From NCBI GenBank assembly GCA_934725535.1, contig CAKVBV010000003.1, positions 1 through 64,000 on the forward strand: 64,000 bases of DNA. The letters run 5' to 3'. Position 1 is the first letter of the stretch. Each line of letters starts with the position of its first letter. The DNA comes from an uncultured Bacteroidales bacterium (lineage in GTDB: Bacteria; Bacteroidota; Bacteroidia; Bacteroidales; Paludibacteraceae). Below are positions 16,759-26,221 of the stretch, piece after piece. A program made the position numbers and the translations under genes. Below the pieces are notes generated by a model that was not told the origin of the DNA, did not search any database, and saw only the letters and a program-made list of their open reading frames with translations.

Positions 16759-16765
16759 AAGTATT

Positions 16766-18133
16766 ATGCTAACCCTCAAACAAATCTACGACGACCGCGA
16801 GCATATCATTGCCGGTCTCGAAAAGAAGCACTTTGCGGGAGCCCGCGAGGCGATAGAGCAAGCCATTGCTCTTGACACCACCCGCAAGACCGCACAACAG
16901 AAGAAAGACGCTGCTGCGGCAGAGATGAACAAAATATCCAAGTCCATAGGCGCTCTCATGGCACAGGGCAAGCGTGAGGAAGCAGAAGCCGCAAAGGCGC
17001 AGACAGGCACCCTTAAACAGGACATTGCCACCTACGACCATGAGATGGCAGAAGCGGAAACATCCCTCACCAATCTGCTGCTCACCATTCCCAATGTGCC
17101 TTACGACATCGTACCCGAAGGCAACGGCGCAGAAGACAACCTCGCTGTCAAAATGGGCAACTGGCCTAACCAAGCCGTCATCGACTCCTTGGCTGCGGGT
17201 AAGCCTGTAGCACTCCGCGACTGGCCTGCCGATGCCGACGAGGCTATCGCGCAACAGCGTATTGCCGACAGCGAGAAACTGCCCCACTGGGAACTGGCAA
17301 AGAAGTACAACCTCATCGACTTCGACCTCGGTGTCAAAATCTCGGGCGCAGGCTTCCCTGTATATATAGGTCAGGGTGCACGCCTGCAACGCGCCCTCAT
17401 CAATTTCTTCCTCGCAGAGGCTGCCAAGGCAGGCTATACCGAAATCATGCCCCCTACGGTGGTGAATGCTGCCAGTGGCTACGGCACGGGGCAACTGCCT
17501 GACAAAGAGGGGCAGATGTACCATTGCGAAGTGGATGACCTCTACCTCATACCCACAGCCGAAGTGCCTGTCACCAACCTCTACCGCGACGAGATTCTCG
17601 ATGAGAGCCAACTGCCCATCAAGAACTGCGCCTACACCGAGTGCTTCCGCCGCGAGGCAGGCTCCTATGGCAAAGACGTCCGCGGTCTGAACCGTCTCCA
17701 TGAGTTCAGCAAGATTGAGATTGTGCGTATCGACACACCCGAGCATTCGGCTATCTCACATCAGGAGATGCTCGACCACGTAGAAGGGCTGCTCAAGAAA
17801 CTCGAACTGCCCTACCGTATTCTCCGTCTCTGTGGCGGGGACATCAGTTTTACGGCGGCACTCTGCTACGACTTCGAGGTGTACTCCGAGGCTCAGCACC
17901 GTTGGCTGGAGGTATCTTCTACGTCTAACTTTGACACCTACCAAGCGAACCGTCTCCATTGCCGTTACCGCCGTGCAGAGGACAAGAAAGTCACCCTTTG
18001 CCATACGCTGAATGGCTCGGCCCTTGCCCTGCCGCGTATCGTAGCCGCCATCTTGGAGAACAACCAGACAGAGGAAGGCATCCGTATCCCTGCCGCCCTG
18101 CAACCCTATATGGGCTGCGATATGATTCGATAG
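16766..18133 (+). CDS. serS: Seryl-tRNA synthetase
   Basis: A 455-residue class II aminoacyl-tRNA synthetase charging tRNA-Ser. The N-terminal ~110 residues are the antiparallel coiled-coil arm (many Lys/Glu/Ala heptads) that binds the long variable arm of the tRNA. The catalytic part shows TAEVPVTNLY, motif 2 (FRREAGSYGKDVRGL, about residue 294) and motif 3 (NGSALALPRIVAAILENNQ, about 416). Length is slightly above the usual ~425. The C-terminus YMGCDMIR is normal. The gap to aroC is only 6 bp. Confidence 0.97.
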   Translation: MLTLKQIYDDREHIIAGLEKKHFAGAREAIEQAIALDTTRKTAQQKKDAAAAEMNKISKSIGALMAQGKREEAEAAKAQTGTLKQDIATYDHEMAEAETSLTNLLLTIPNVPYDIVPEGNGAEDNLAVKMGNWPNQAVIDSLAAGKPVALRDWPADADEAIAQQRIADSEKLPHWELAKKYNLIDFDLGVKISGAGFPVYIGQGARLQRALINFFLAEAAKAGYTEIMPPTVVNAASGYGTGQLPDKEGQMYHCEVDDLYLIPTAEVPVTNLYRDEILDESQLPIKNCAYTECFRREAGSYGKDVRGLNRLHEFSKIEIVRIDTPEHSAISHQEMLDHVEGLLKKLELPYRILRLCGGDISFTAALCYDFEVYSEAQHRWLEVSSTSNFDTYQANRLHCRYRRAEDKKVTLCHTLNGSALALPRIVAAILENNQTEEGIRIPAALQPYMGCDMIR

Positions 18134-18139
18134 GAGACT

Positions 18140-19117
18140 ATGAACTCCTTGGGCAATCACTTTGTATTCACCTCCTTTGGCGAGTCCCACGGGCACGCCA
18201 TAGGGGGTGTTATTGATGGTGTGCCTGCCGGAGTACATATAGATATGTCGCTTATACGCAGCGCGTTAGACAGGCGTGCAGGACGTAATGGAGACAAAGT
18301 GAAAGCAGGTGTATCACCTCGTGCCGCACGTGAAGCAGACGAAGTGGAGTGGTTGAGCGGTGTAATGGACGGGGTTACGTTGGGTACACCAATTGCGTTT
18401 CTTATTCGTAATGCCAATGCCCGTTCCGAGGACTACGACTGGCTGCGCCATAACTACCGTATCGGGCATGCCGACTATACCTACCAAGCCAAGTACGGCA
18501 TACGCGACTGGCGGGGAGGAGGACGTGCCTCTGCCCGTGAGACAGCAGGCAGAGTAGTCGCAGGCGCATTGGCACAACAGTTGCTTTTGCAACGCGGTAT
18601 AGAGATACACGCCGCATTGGTACAGGTGGGCAACGAGACTGATACCACACGTTTTGCAGAGTATATCCGCGAGGTACAACGTGACGGGGACAGCATAGGC
18701 GGCATTGTGGAGTGTACCATAACGGGGTTGCCTGCGGGAGTGGGCGAACCGATATTTGACAAGTTGCAAAGCCATCTGGCGTATGCCATGATGAGTATCA
18801 ACGCCTGCAAGGGGTTTGAGTACGGTTCGGGCTTTGAAGGAGTGGCATTGAGGGGTAGTGAGATGTTCGCCCCGGACGCTCCTGCGAGACTGCAAACCGG
18901 CGGCATAGCAGGCGGCATCAGCGACGGCAGCCCGATAGTATTCCGCTGTGTGTTCAAGCCTACCCCCTCTACACCCAAGACTTTGTCGGCTCTGCCTACT
19001 TCAGAACCCCCAAAAGGACGCTTTGATGCCTGTGTGGCAGTACGGGCAGTACCTGTAGTGGAAGCCATGACGGCTATGGTCGTGGAGGATATGATGCAAT
19101 CCATAGCGCACAAATGA
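18140..19117 (+). CDS. aroC: Chorismate synthase
   Basis: 325 residues converting 5-enolpyruvylshikimate-3-phosphate to chorismate, the last shikimate-pathway step, with reduced FMN. Diagnostic segments: FTSFGESHGHAIGGVIDGVPAG near the start, DWRGGGRASARETAGRVVAGA in the middle, and GGIAGGISDGSPIVFR near residue 255. It is shorter than many homologues (350-360), mainly at the C-terminus, which ends 4 bp inside the next gene. All active-site segments are present, so it should be functional. Confidence 0.96.
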   Translation: MNSLGNHFVFTSFGESHGHAIGGVIDGVPAGVHIDMSLIRSALDRRAGRNGDKVKAGVSPRAAREADEVEWLSGVMDGVTLGTPIAFLIRNANARSEDYDWLRHNYRIGHADYTYQAKYGIRDWRGGGRASARETAGRVVAGALAQQLLLQRGIEIHAALVQVGNETDTTRFAEYIREVQRDGDSIGGIVECTITGLPAGVGEPIFDKLQSHLAYAMMSINACKGFEYGSGFEGVALRGSEMFAPDAPARLQTGGIAGGISDGSPIVFRCVFKPTPSTPKTLSALPTSEPPKGRFDACVAVRAVPVVEAMTAMVVEDMMQSIAHK

Positions 19118-20088
19118 AAGGGAAACGATACATATATATCGTGCTGACGGTGCTATTGGTGGTGCTGTTTGCGTTGGATACCTGCTGTGGCTCTATATGG
19201 ATATCACCGTTCTCGATAGGCACCGACTGGTCGCCTGTTGAGCGGCAGATATTCCTCAGTCTGCGTCTGCCCAAGGCACTCACTGCACTATTGGCAGGTG
19301 CCGCTTTGTCGGTAGCAGGCTTGATAATGCAGACACTGTTCCGCAATCCGCTGGCGGGACCTTATATATTGGGTGTGAGCAGCGGAGCGAGTATCGGAGT
19401 GGCATTTCTTACTATGTGTTCCACTATGCTGATGGGTATGGCGGGTGTAGGTGCATTGGGCATAGCAGCCTCTGCCATCATAGGCAGTACCTTCGTGCTG
19501 CTGTTGGTAATGGTGGTGGCTAAGCGTGTAAAGAGCAATGTGAGCCTGCTTATTGTGGGAATGATGATAGGCAGCATTGCGGGAGCGTTGGTCAATCTGA
19601 TGCAGAACTATGCCAATCCTGATTCGCTCAAACTGTTTATTGTATGGACATTAGGCAGTCTCGGCGGTGTCGGTTGGAGTCAGTTGCCTGTGATGGCAGC
19701 CATTGTGGTAGCGGGTATGACAGTGTCGCTACTGCTGATGAAACCGCTGAATGGTCTGCTGTTGGGCGAAGACTACGCACGCGGATTAGGGGTGAATATA
19801 TCACGCACCCGCCGGATGATAGTGGCGGCTACAGGTTTGTTAGCCGGTGGAGTAACCGCTTTTTGCGGACCCATAGCCTTTGTCGGAGTGGCAGTACCCC
19901 ATATAGCCCGTATGTGGTTAGGCTCTACCAACCACAGGCTGACGATGCCCGCCTCGGCACTGATAGGAGGGAACCTGCTGCTGATATGCGATACATTGTG
20001 TAACATAGGCACCTACCCGCTGCCTATATCAACGATGAGTGCGCTCTTCGGGGCCCCGATAATAATATGGATAATGCTCAAAAAATAG
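19114..20088 (+). CDS. FecCD-family ABC transporter permease
   Basis: A 324-residue membrane protein with about nine to ten hydrophobic segments, of the BtuC/FhuB/FecD family that imports iron-siderophores, heme or vitamin B12. Key signatures: RLPKALTALLAGAALSVAGLIMQ near residue 50, FRNPLAGPYILGVSSGASIG, and late GPIAFVGVAVPHIARM, the cytoplasmic loop for the ATPase. It overlaps aroC by 4 bp and the next gene by 22 bp. No binding protein or ATPase gene is adjacent, so its partners must be encoded elsewhere; the substrate cannot be told. Confidence 0.92.
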   Translation: MKGKRYIYIVLTVLLVVLFALDTCCGSIWISPFSIGTDWSPVERQIFLSLRLPKALTALLAGAALSVAGLIMQTLFRNPLAGPYILGVSSGASIGVAFLTMCSTMLMGMAGVGALGIAASAIIGSTFVLLLVMVVAKRVKSNVSLLIVGMMIGSIAGALVNLMQNYANPDSLKLFIVWTLGSLGGVGWSQLPVMAAIVVAGMTVSLLLMKPLNGLLLGEDYARGLGVNISRTRRMIVAATGLLAGGVTAFCGPIAFVGVAVPHIARMWLGSTNHRLTMPASALIGGNLLLICDTLCNIGTYPLPISTMSALFGAPIIIWIMLKK

Positions 20089-21161
20089 TCATCTCCCTTT
20101 TGCTTATGGCAATGTGTGTCGGCTGCAAGACACACCAAGTGATTGTCTCAACCCCGCAAGAACCGCAGTATAACCCTGACACCACCGTACTGCCTACCTT
20201 CCCCGCGGAGGTGCTGTATGTACTGGGCAGTGAATGGGAAGCCATCTACGACAGCACTTCTGCCAAGTACACCCCCCCCGAAGCACAACAACTGCGTGCG
20301 GATTCTGTAACTATGGGCGACTATATGGAGCAACGGTTGCTTGACCTTTATCCGGAACGTGCCTATACAGGGTATGTCAGTAAGGTGGAACAGATATGCC
20401 AAAACCTGTTGCAGAAGTACGCTTCACAGAGCAGTATTGTAAACAACATGCACGCGGAATTGCAGTTCGGAGACACAAAAGCCACAGGAAGCAGTACCGA
20501 CTACTCCCCTATCCCCGACTCTGCCGGTTACTCTGAAGCCGTACTTATGGAGTTCACCCCGCAAGAACAGGCACTATGGGACACCCTGCAGCACATTGCC
20601 AACGGTCAAAATTGGGCAGACCGACAGTTGTTCGACACTCTCCATATATCTTCTATTGAGGAGGAAAACCTCCTGCTGTCCTTGCTGTTGTGGCGTGGAC
20701 CGCGTATCTTCTACCGCGTAGTGCAAAGCAAGACACGTGCAGAGAACGTGGCGAAGTATTACTATGGCGATGCCACCAACAGCGGTCGCCCTGGCGATGC
20801 CTTCAAGCATATCTATGTCAATGTGCTGTTGCGCACGTACACAGATGCTGTCGTGGCGTGGGCGGTAATGGACTTGTACTGGGAGCATTGGCACAAGAAT
20901 GCACCGGCTGACCATTTTATGGACGTACACAACAATACCGTCGGGCGCGAAACGCAGTATCACCGCTTTGTCAGTTCGGACTCTCTCCCGCAGTGTGGTG
21001 ATGTGCGCCAATGGCTGCTATGGGCGGAGCAGGTGCAGCATTTCATACAGGACACCACCAACGGCGAACTGCAACATTGGGACAAGCAGACCCCTTCTTT
21101 CATTGTAGTCCCCGAAGCCGAACAGGTGAGCAATACGCGCTATATCTATTGGGACAGATAA
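20067..21161 (+). CDS. Lipoprotein with DUF6973-like domain
   Basis: A 364-residue lipoprotein (MDNAQKIVISLLLMAMCVGC, Cys20). Residues about 245-300 hold GDAFKHIYVNVLLRTYTDA, followed by MDLYWEHWHK and MDVHNNTVGR. This His/Asn pattern resembles the DUF6973 family of secreted proteins with possible phospholipase-like or hydrolase character; the match is by memory. The N-terminal half is unrecognised. It overlaps the permease by 22 bp and ends the operon. Envelope location is firm, function unknown. Confidence 0.6.
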   Translation: MDNAQKIVISLLLMAMCVGCKTHQVIVSTPQEPQYNPDTTVLPTFPAEVLYVLGSEWEAIYDSTSAKYTPPEAQQLRADSVTMGDYMEQRLLDLYPERAYTGYVSKVEQICQNLLQKYASQSSIVNNMHAELQFGDTKATGSSTDYSPIPDSAGYSEAVLMEFTPQEQALWDTLQHIANGQNWADRQLFDTLHISSIEEENLLLSLLLWRGPRIFYRVVQSKTRAENVAKYYYGDATNSGRPGDAFKHIYVNVLLRTYTDAVVAWAVMDLYWEHWHKNAPADHFMDVHNNTVGRETQYHRFVSSDSLPQCGDVRQWLLWAEQVQHFIQDTTNGELQHWDKQTPSFIVVPEAEQVSNTRYIYWDR

Positions 21162-21194
21162 GAGAGCATATCTGCAATAGAAGTGCATCTGTTC

Positions 21195-21225
21195 TTGCAT
21201 ACACACAAAAAAAGCAGTAATTTTG
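21195..21225 (+). promoter_or_regulatory. Promoter of ddl
   Basis: TTG 21195-21197, 20-bp spacer, TAATTTTG 21218-21225, 51 bp before the ddl ATG. Confidence 0.85.
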
Positions 21226-21276
21226 TAGGCATAATCACATAGTTAACAATCATAGAAGACTCTTAAACGTAACAAT

Positions 21277-22311
21277 ATGGACAAAAAACATATAGCCATA
21301 ATCTGTGGCGGAGACAGCAGCGAACGTGCTGTGAGTATGCGCAGTGCCGCAGGAATATATTGCTGGATAGACTCAGAGCGGTATATTCCTACTCTTGTCA
21401 CCATTCAGGGCAGCAACTGGGAAGCATTGGACGATAATAATGCGGACGACAGCATATTGCGTGATAATACAGGCGCAAAATGGGTGCCGGTGGACAAGAA
21501 CGACTTCTCCTTCCTTCACAAAGGACAAAAGGTACGTTTCGACTTCGCTTACATCACCATCCACGGCACACCGGGCGAGAACGGGCTGCTGCAGGGCTAC
21601 TTGGAGATGATGCACGTGCCCTATTCGTGCTGCAATGTCTTAGCCGCCGCCCTGACCTTCAACAAGTACGCCTGCAACCACTACCTGCAGGACTTCGGAG
21701 TACGCATATCCCCCAGCATACTCCTGCGCAAGAATATGCAACGCCCTACAGATGAAGAGATTGTGGCGAAGATAGGGCTTCCATGCTTCATCAAGAGCAA
21801 CGTGGGAGGCTCCTCCTTTGGCGTGACCAAAGTCAAGACTCTGCAAGAGGTATCCCCCGCCATCGAGAAGGCATATCGCGAAGGCAACGAAGTGATTTGT
21901 GAGGCATTTATGAAAGGTGTGGAGATAACCAGCGGAGCATACAAGACGCACGACAAGGCAGTGGCGTTCCCTATTACGGAAGTAGTCACCAAACACGAGT
22001 TCTTCGACTACGATGCCAAGTACAACGGGGCTGTGGACGAGATAACGCCCGCACGCATTCCCGATGAGGTGCGCGACCATGTACAGGCACTGACTCTCCA
22101 CATCTACGACATCTTAGGCTGCAACGGTATTATCCGTGTGGACTATATATTGACAGAAGGTTGGACAATCAACCTCTTGGAAATCAACACCACCCCAGGC
22201 ATGACGCCCACATCGTTCATCCCGCAACAAGTGCGAGCCGCAGGCTTGGAAATGAAAGATGTCCTCACAGACATCATCGAAAACGCCATTTCTAATTATA
22301 ATAAGGAATAA
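21277..22311 (+). CDS. ddl: D-alanine--D-alanine ligase
   Basis: A 344-residue cytoplasmic ATP-grasp enzyme making D-Ala-D-Ala for peptidoglycan. The start IAIICGGDSSERAVSMRSA is the family's first signature, HGTPGENGLLQGYLEM gives the second substrate region, FIKSNVGGSSFGVTKV binds ATP, and LLEINTTPGMTPTSFIPQQ near residue 310 holds the metal ligands (Glu, Asn) and active-site loop. Length fits. It is followed 15 bp later by a polyprenyl synthase, a reasonable neighbour since undecaprenyl carriers also serve wall synthesis. Confidence 0.96.
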   Translation: MDKKHIAIICGGDSSERAVSMRSAAGIYCWIDSERYIPTLVTIQGSNWEALDDNNADDSILRDNTGAKWVPVDKNDFSFLHKGQKVRFDFAYITIHGTPGENGLLQGYLEMMHVPYSCCNVLAAALTFNKYACNHYLQDFGVRISPSILLRKNMQRPTDEEIVAKIGLPCFIKSNVGGSSFGVTKVKTLQEVSPAIEKAYREGNEVICEAFMKGVEITSGAYKTHDKAVAFPITEVVTKHEFFDYDAKYNGAVDEITPARIPDEVRDHVQALTLHIYDILGCNGIIRVDYILTEGWTINLLEINTTPGMTPTSFIPQQVRAAGLEMKDVLTDIIENAISNYNKE

Positions 22312-22326
22312 GGGATTAGGAGCATC

Positions 22327-23277
22327 ATGGTAGATATTGAAAAAGAAATAGCAGGATTGGATTGGAAACGAGAGCCAAAGGGGCTCTACGAACCTATCGG
22401 ATACACCTTGGAAAGCGGAGGCAAACGCCTGCGCCCGCAGTTGGCAATACTCGCCTCCGAGGCATTCGGAGGCAAAGACGAAGATGTGCTTCCCGCTGCC
22501 TTGGCATTGGAGGTCTTCCACAACTTCACCCTACTCCATGACGATGTCATGGACCGTGCCGATGTACGTCGCGGACGCCCCACGGTGCATGTGCGTTGGA
22601 ACGACAACACTGCCATACTCTCCGGCGACCAGATGCTTATCGAGGCATACAAACTGTTATCCCGCGTCCCTGCTGACAAGTTGCCCGAAGTACTGCGTCT
22701 CTTCAACAAGATGGGCACGGAGATATGCGAAGGGCAGCAGTACGATGTGGATTTTGAAGCCAAACAGGACACCACCATCGACGACTATCTGATGATGATT
22801 CGCCTCAAGACCTCCGTTCTGCTTGCCACTGCCCTGCAGATAGGGGCATACATTGCAGGGGCGGACACAAAGGCGCAAGACGCTCTGTACCAGTATGGTA
22901 TCGACCTCGGATTGGCATTTCAGATACAGGACGACATCCTTGACTGCTGGGGAGACCCCGCTACTTTCGGCAAGGCGATAGGTGGCGACATCACGTGCAA
23001 CAAGAAGACCTATGTACTGCTCACCGCACTGCACACGGCAGACCCCTCCACACGCTTGGAACTCGAGCACTGGCTGCATGCCGTACATGCACCCAAAGAA
23101 GACAAGATACAGGCAGTCACTGAGTTGTACAACCGCCTTGGCGTACGCAAAACCTGCGAAGAAGTGGTCGAACAATACACCCGAAAGGCATTGGACTGCC
23201 TGCAAGACCTTCCCTCAAACAACGCCACACAAGCCTTCCGCACCTTGGCCGAAAAACTGATAAAAAGGAGAAAATAG
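22327..23277 (+). CDS. Polyprenyl (farnesyl/geranylgeranyl-type) diphosphate synthase
   Basis: 316 residues, trans-prenyl transferase. First Asp-rich motif LLHDDVMDRADVRRG, second Asp-rich motif IQDDILDCWG, and GGKRLRPQL near residue 30 for isopentenyl diphosphate binding. Phe residues just before the first motif (VFHNFTLLHDD) suggest a shorter product than the second synthase at 26222. The short-chain product would feed quinone and undecaprenyl pathways. Operon with ddl. Confidence 0.9.
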   Translation: MVDIEKEIAGLDWKREPKGLYEPIGYTLESGGKRLRPQLAILASEAFGGKDEDVLPAALALEVFHNFTLLHDDVMDRADVRRGRPTVHVRWNDNTAILSGDQMLIEAYKLLSRVPADKLPEVLRLFNKMGTEICEGQQYDVDFEAKQDTTIDDYLMMIRLKTSVLLATALQIGAYIAGADTKAQDALYQYGIDLGLAFQIQDDILDCWGDPATFGKAIGGDITCNKKTYVLLTALHTADPSTRLELEHWLHAVHAPKEDKIQAVTELYNRLGVRKTCEEVVEQYTRKALDCLQDLPSNNATQAFRTLAEKLIKRRK

Positions 23278-23283
23278 AGACAT

Positions 23284-23316
23284 CCCCAACCCCTCCAAAG
23301 GAGGGGCTTAGCGGGG
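23284..23316. repeat. C/G palindrome
   Basis: CCCCTCC-aaa-GGAGGGG (23290-23306) inside an outer CCCC/GGGG pair. Related in style to the repeats at 12604 and 23398; it could act as a bidirectional terminator or mRNA-stabilising hairpin after the prenyl synthase. Confidence 0.5.
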
Positions 23317-23397
23317 ATAATTGGCATATCTGACAAATCCAATAATACTAATCGCAATCAATGTACAACAATAAATAAACTATCCTCTTTTTTATTA

Positions 23398-23425
23398 CCC
23401 CCTCTCTGAGGGGGTTGGGGGAGTC
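23398..23425. repeat. C/G palindromic repeat (copy also at 12604)
   Basis: CCCCCTC-tct-GAGGGGG followed by TTGGGGGAGTC, virtually identical to 12604-12633. Confidence 0.65.
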
Positions 23426-23440
23426 AATTCATCATCAACT

Positions 23441-24211
23441 ATGCCTTACCGTCGACTACCAAAAACAGACAAAACCCGCCTGAAAGCCCTGCAACGGGCG
23501 GTGCAACGTGCCGGAGAAGCCGATTTCAACGACCAGCCTATCCAGTACAAGACCCTGACCGAAGCACAGCGGTTCCTCATGCAATTTGAGAACCAAATGG
23601 CTCAGTATCACGCCAATGTGGACACCAAAGTGTCTGCCAACAAGCAGTATCGGCACAAGGTACACAACGCCCGCATGTACATCTCCCACTTCATTCAGGT
23701 GCTGAATTTGGCTGTCATTCGGGGCGAAATCAAACGTGTCCAGAAAGAATTGTACCATCTCGACCCCGACAACACAGCCCTACCCGACCTCAACACCGAG
23801 GAGAGCCTGCTCGAATGGGGCAAGAATATCATCGAAGGCGAACAGAAACGCATTGCGCAAGGCGGATTCCCTATCTACAACCCCGCTATAAATAAGGTGC
23901 AAGTCCACTACGACATCTTCCGCGAACAGTACACCACCATCAACTACACCCGCAAGACCCACTCCCGCATATACGAAGACGTGGAAACCATGCGCAAAGA
24001 AGCCGACCGGCTACTGCTCGATATATGGAACCAAGTCGAGGCATTCTATCAGGACGAACTGCCCTATGCCCGCCTGCGCAAGTGCCAGGACTACGGCTTG
24101 ATATACTACTACCGCACGGGTGAGAAGCACCTCACACCCGAAACCGACAGAGACATACTCTACCGCGAATCGCAGCAGACTACCTTAGAATGGTCTGAGA
24201 AGGAACAATAA
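23441..24211 (+). CDS. Conserved Bacteroidota protein of unknown function
   Basis: 256 residues, soluble, highly charged and mostly helical, no signal peptide. It starts MPYRRLPKTDKTRLKALQRA, which I recognise as the beginning of a common but uncharacterised Bacteroidota family. Other segments: ARMYISHFIQVLNLAVIRGE and EADRLLLDIWNQVEAFYQDE. No catalytic motif is evident. It ends in a 32-bp tail-to-tail overlap with the 5-formyl-THF cyclo-ligase gene. Confidence 0.75.
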   Translation: MPYRRLPKTDKTRLKALQRAVQRAGEADFNDQPIQYKTLTEAQRFLMQFENQMAQYHANVDTKVSANKQYRHKVHNARMYISHFIQVLNLAVIRGEIKRVQKELYHLDPDNTALPDLNTEESLLEWGKNIIEGEQKRIAQGGFPIYNPAINKVQVHYDIFREQYTTINYTRKTHSRIYEDVETMRKEADRLLLDIWNQVEAFYQDELPYARLRKCQDYGLIYYYRTGEKHLTPETDRDILYRESQQTTLEWSEKEQ

Positions 24212-24782
24212 CACCCTGCAAACGCATATCATTCCGCTCGGTAGGCACCTCACCTACCAACTGGAAATCATACCCCACCCCGATGAGCATCGAGTGTTTG
24301 CGCTTGCACAGGTAGCGGTCATAATAGCCTCCGCCACGCCCCAAACGGTTGCATTTCCCGTCAAACGCCACACCGGGTATCAGTATCATATCTATTCTGC
24401 CCGTATAAGGCTCCGTCTGCGGCTCGGGGATATTGAATTTACCCCGTTTCATCAACGCATTACCGCGATACGGACAAGCATCTATGCTCTTCCTGTGCGT
24501 CACGGGAAACAGAATCGTCTTCTCGTGCTTGTACTTTTTCACCAACGGCAACAAGTCCAATTCGTTGTGAATCGGATAATAGATAAGCAGCGTCTTTGCC
24601 TGGCGGAAACACTCCAACTGCTCCAATCGCTCTATCACGCGCGCAGAAGCCTCCTCTTTCTGTTCCGAGGTCAGCAAACGGCGTTTCTGACTGAGCAACT
24701 CACGCATCTCTGCCTTCGCCTGTCGCGTCCTGTACTTGGGCAACAAACGCAGCAAATCCCGTATGTTGGTCTCAAAAAGCAT
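24180..24782 (-). CDS. 5-formyltetrahydrofolate cyclo-ligase
   Basis: A 200-residue enzyme converting 5-formyl-THF to 5,10-methenyl-THF with ATP. Family marks: MRELLSQKRRLL near the start, LLIYYPIHNELDL, LIPGVAFDGKCNRLGRGGGYYDRYL (the nucleotide and folate-binding signature), and a late LVGEVPTERNDMRLQGVIV. The start at 24782 lies 20 bp after its promoter on this strand. The 3' end overlaps the gene at 23441 by 32 bp. Confidence 0.92.
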   Translation of the reverse strand: MLFETNIRDLLRLLPKYRTRQAKAEMRELLSQKRRLLTSEQKEEASARVIERLEQLECFRQAKTLLIYYPIHNELDLLPLVKKYKHEKTILFPVTHRKSIDACPYRGNALMKRGKFNIPEPQTEPYTGRIDMILIPGVAFDGKCNRLGRGGGYYDRYLCKRKHSMLIGVGYDFQLVGEVPTERNDMRLQGVIVPSQTILR

Positions 24783-24802
24783 TATTCCACGTAAAACAAC
24801 CG

Positions 24803-24833
24803 CAAAAGTACTGCTTTATTTGGATATGTGCAA
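24803..24833 (-). promoter_or_regulatory. Promoter of 5-formyl-THF cyclo-ligase, overlapping a divergent promoter
   Basis: Read on the minus strand: TTG (24833-24831), 20-bp spacer, TACTTTTG (24810-24803). It overlaps the plus-strand promoter at 24820-24850 by 14 bp. Confidence 0.8.
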
Positions 24834-24850
24834 AAATGGTGGTAACTTTG
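24820..24850 (+). promoter_or_regulatory. Promoter of the DUF6242-like lipoprotein gene
   Basis: TTG 24820-24822, 20-bp spacer, TAACTTTG 24843-24850, only 17 bp before the ATG at 24868, giving a very short leader. It interlocks with the minus-strand promoter. Confidence 0.85.
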
Positions 24851-24867
24851 TCCGAAATTTCTGTGTA

Positions 24868-26217
24868 ATGAAGCGACTTTTATACATACTCCTGCTCATC
24901 GGCATCGTGCTTGCCGGCTGCAACGAGAAGACCACCGACACCACCTCCCCCTATGCGGAGATTACGGCGTTCTCTTTTGCTACCGACACTGCCAACCCGG
25001 GTCTCACCGCTGCCACCTACAAGGTCGAGCAACGCACCGACACCGGTTTCATCTACAACAGCGACTCACTCGCATTCGGCACCACCTTGGATAGCGTCAT
25101 GCCGCGCTTCTCCTACAAAGCCACACCCGCTTCTGTCACACTCTTCCTACCCGACACGTCCTTCATTCTCACGGGCAGCGACACGGTGGATTTCAGCCGC
25201 GAACCCATCTTCGTACACATCAAGTCCTCCGACCTCACCAACGAGAAGTGGTACCAACTCGCTTTCACCGTCCACCATGTGGACCCCGACCTGTATATAT
25301 GGACACGCCTCACCGAGCGTATCTTCACCCGCAACTGCGATATGCAGGCGTTCTACATCAACGGACAATTGGTCCTCTTCACCAACGACGGACTATCTAC
25401 CGAGGTTTACACCTCAGCCAACGGCTCTCTCTGGACCAAGCAACCTGCCGTCACGGGCTTACCCGCAGCCTGCCGCGTACGCAATATCCTGCAACTCGGC
25501 AGCACCCTCTACTATGCCGATGGCGACCGCCTCTACACCTCCGCCGACATCACCACGTGGACAACCCACGACTACAGCACGCGCAGTTTCGAGTTTGTCA
25601 ATATGTTAGTCGCCTTCGACAACAAGGCATGGTGCATCCTCCGCGACCGCACCACATCGCAACTTCTCTTGGGGCATACACAGCCCAACGACAGCCTCCT
25701 GCCCGCCGAACCAATCTACGGACTGCAAGGCAATCTCCTGCCTGCCGGTTTCCCCGTCTCCGACTTTGCCTCTCTCGCCTTCGGTGCCAGCAGTGAACGC
25801 CCCCGCGCTATGATTGTAGGCGGACGGACAGAAGACGGCACACCCCTCAACACACGCTGGAACCTCGAATACGAAACATCAGCCGGCTACAGAATCAAGG
25901 ACTTCTCTATCGAACAACCCGGGTTCCGCTCGCTCACTGGCATATCTCTCCTGCAGTACGACGGGCATATCATCATGTTCGGCGGCATTGACAACGACCT
26001 CACATGGCGCACCTCCATGCTCTTCTCCGACGACGAGGGCATGAACTGGTACACCCCCGACACCGCCCACAACCGGCTGCCTGACGCCTACGGACAACGA
26101 CAGAAGCAAACCGCCGTCATTGACAATGCCAACAACATCTACCTCATTGGCGGACAGTCATTTACAGAAACATTCAGCGACGTATATCGCGGGCACCTAA
26201 CCTCCATAGATTGGTAA
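24868..26217 (+). CDS. DUF6242-like lipoprotein, predicted beta-propeller
   Basis: A 449-residue lipoprotein (MKRLLYILLLIGIVLAGC, Cys18). The start at 24868 is set by the promoter; the earlier in-frame ATG at 24736 is inside the opposite gene. Residues ~25-150 resemble a small Ig-like domain. From ~155 there are repeated blocks such as EVYTSANGSLWTKQP, LYTSADITTWTTHD, MLFSDDEGMNWYTPD and a closing IYLIGGQSF, like Asp-box or kelch blades of a propeller. The overall layout matches DUF6242 as I know it. Function unknown; surface binding is plausible. Confidence 0.75.
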   Translation: MKRLLYILLLIGIVLAGCNEKTTDTTSPYAEITAFSFATDTANPGLTAATYKVEQRTDTGFIYNSDSLAFGTTLDSVMPRFSYKATPASVTLFLPDTSFILTGSDTVDFSREPIFVHIKSSDLTNEKWYQLAFTVHHVDPDLYIWTRLTERIFTRNCDMQAFYINGQLVLFTNDGLSTEVYTSANGSLWTKQPAVTGLPAACRVRNILQLGSTLYYADGDRLYTSADITTWTTHDYSTRSFEFVNMLVAFDNKAWCILRDRTTSQLLLGHTQPNDSLLPAEPIYGLQGNLLPAGFPVSDFASLAFGASSERPRAMIVGGRTEDGTPLNTRWNLEYETSAGYRIKDFSIEQPGFRSLTGISLLQYDGHIIMFGGIDNDLTWRTSMLFSDDEGMNWYTPDTAHNRLPDAYGQRQKQTAVIDNANNIYLIGGQSFTETFSDVYRGHLTSIDW

Positions 26218-26221
26218 ACAC

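Noticed and set aside
24736..24867. N-terminal extension of the DUF6242-like lipoprotein
   Set aside because: A promoter at 24820-24850 and the lipoprotein signal at 24868 show the gene starts later.
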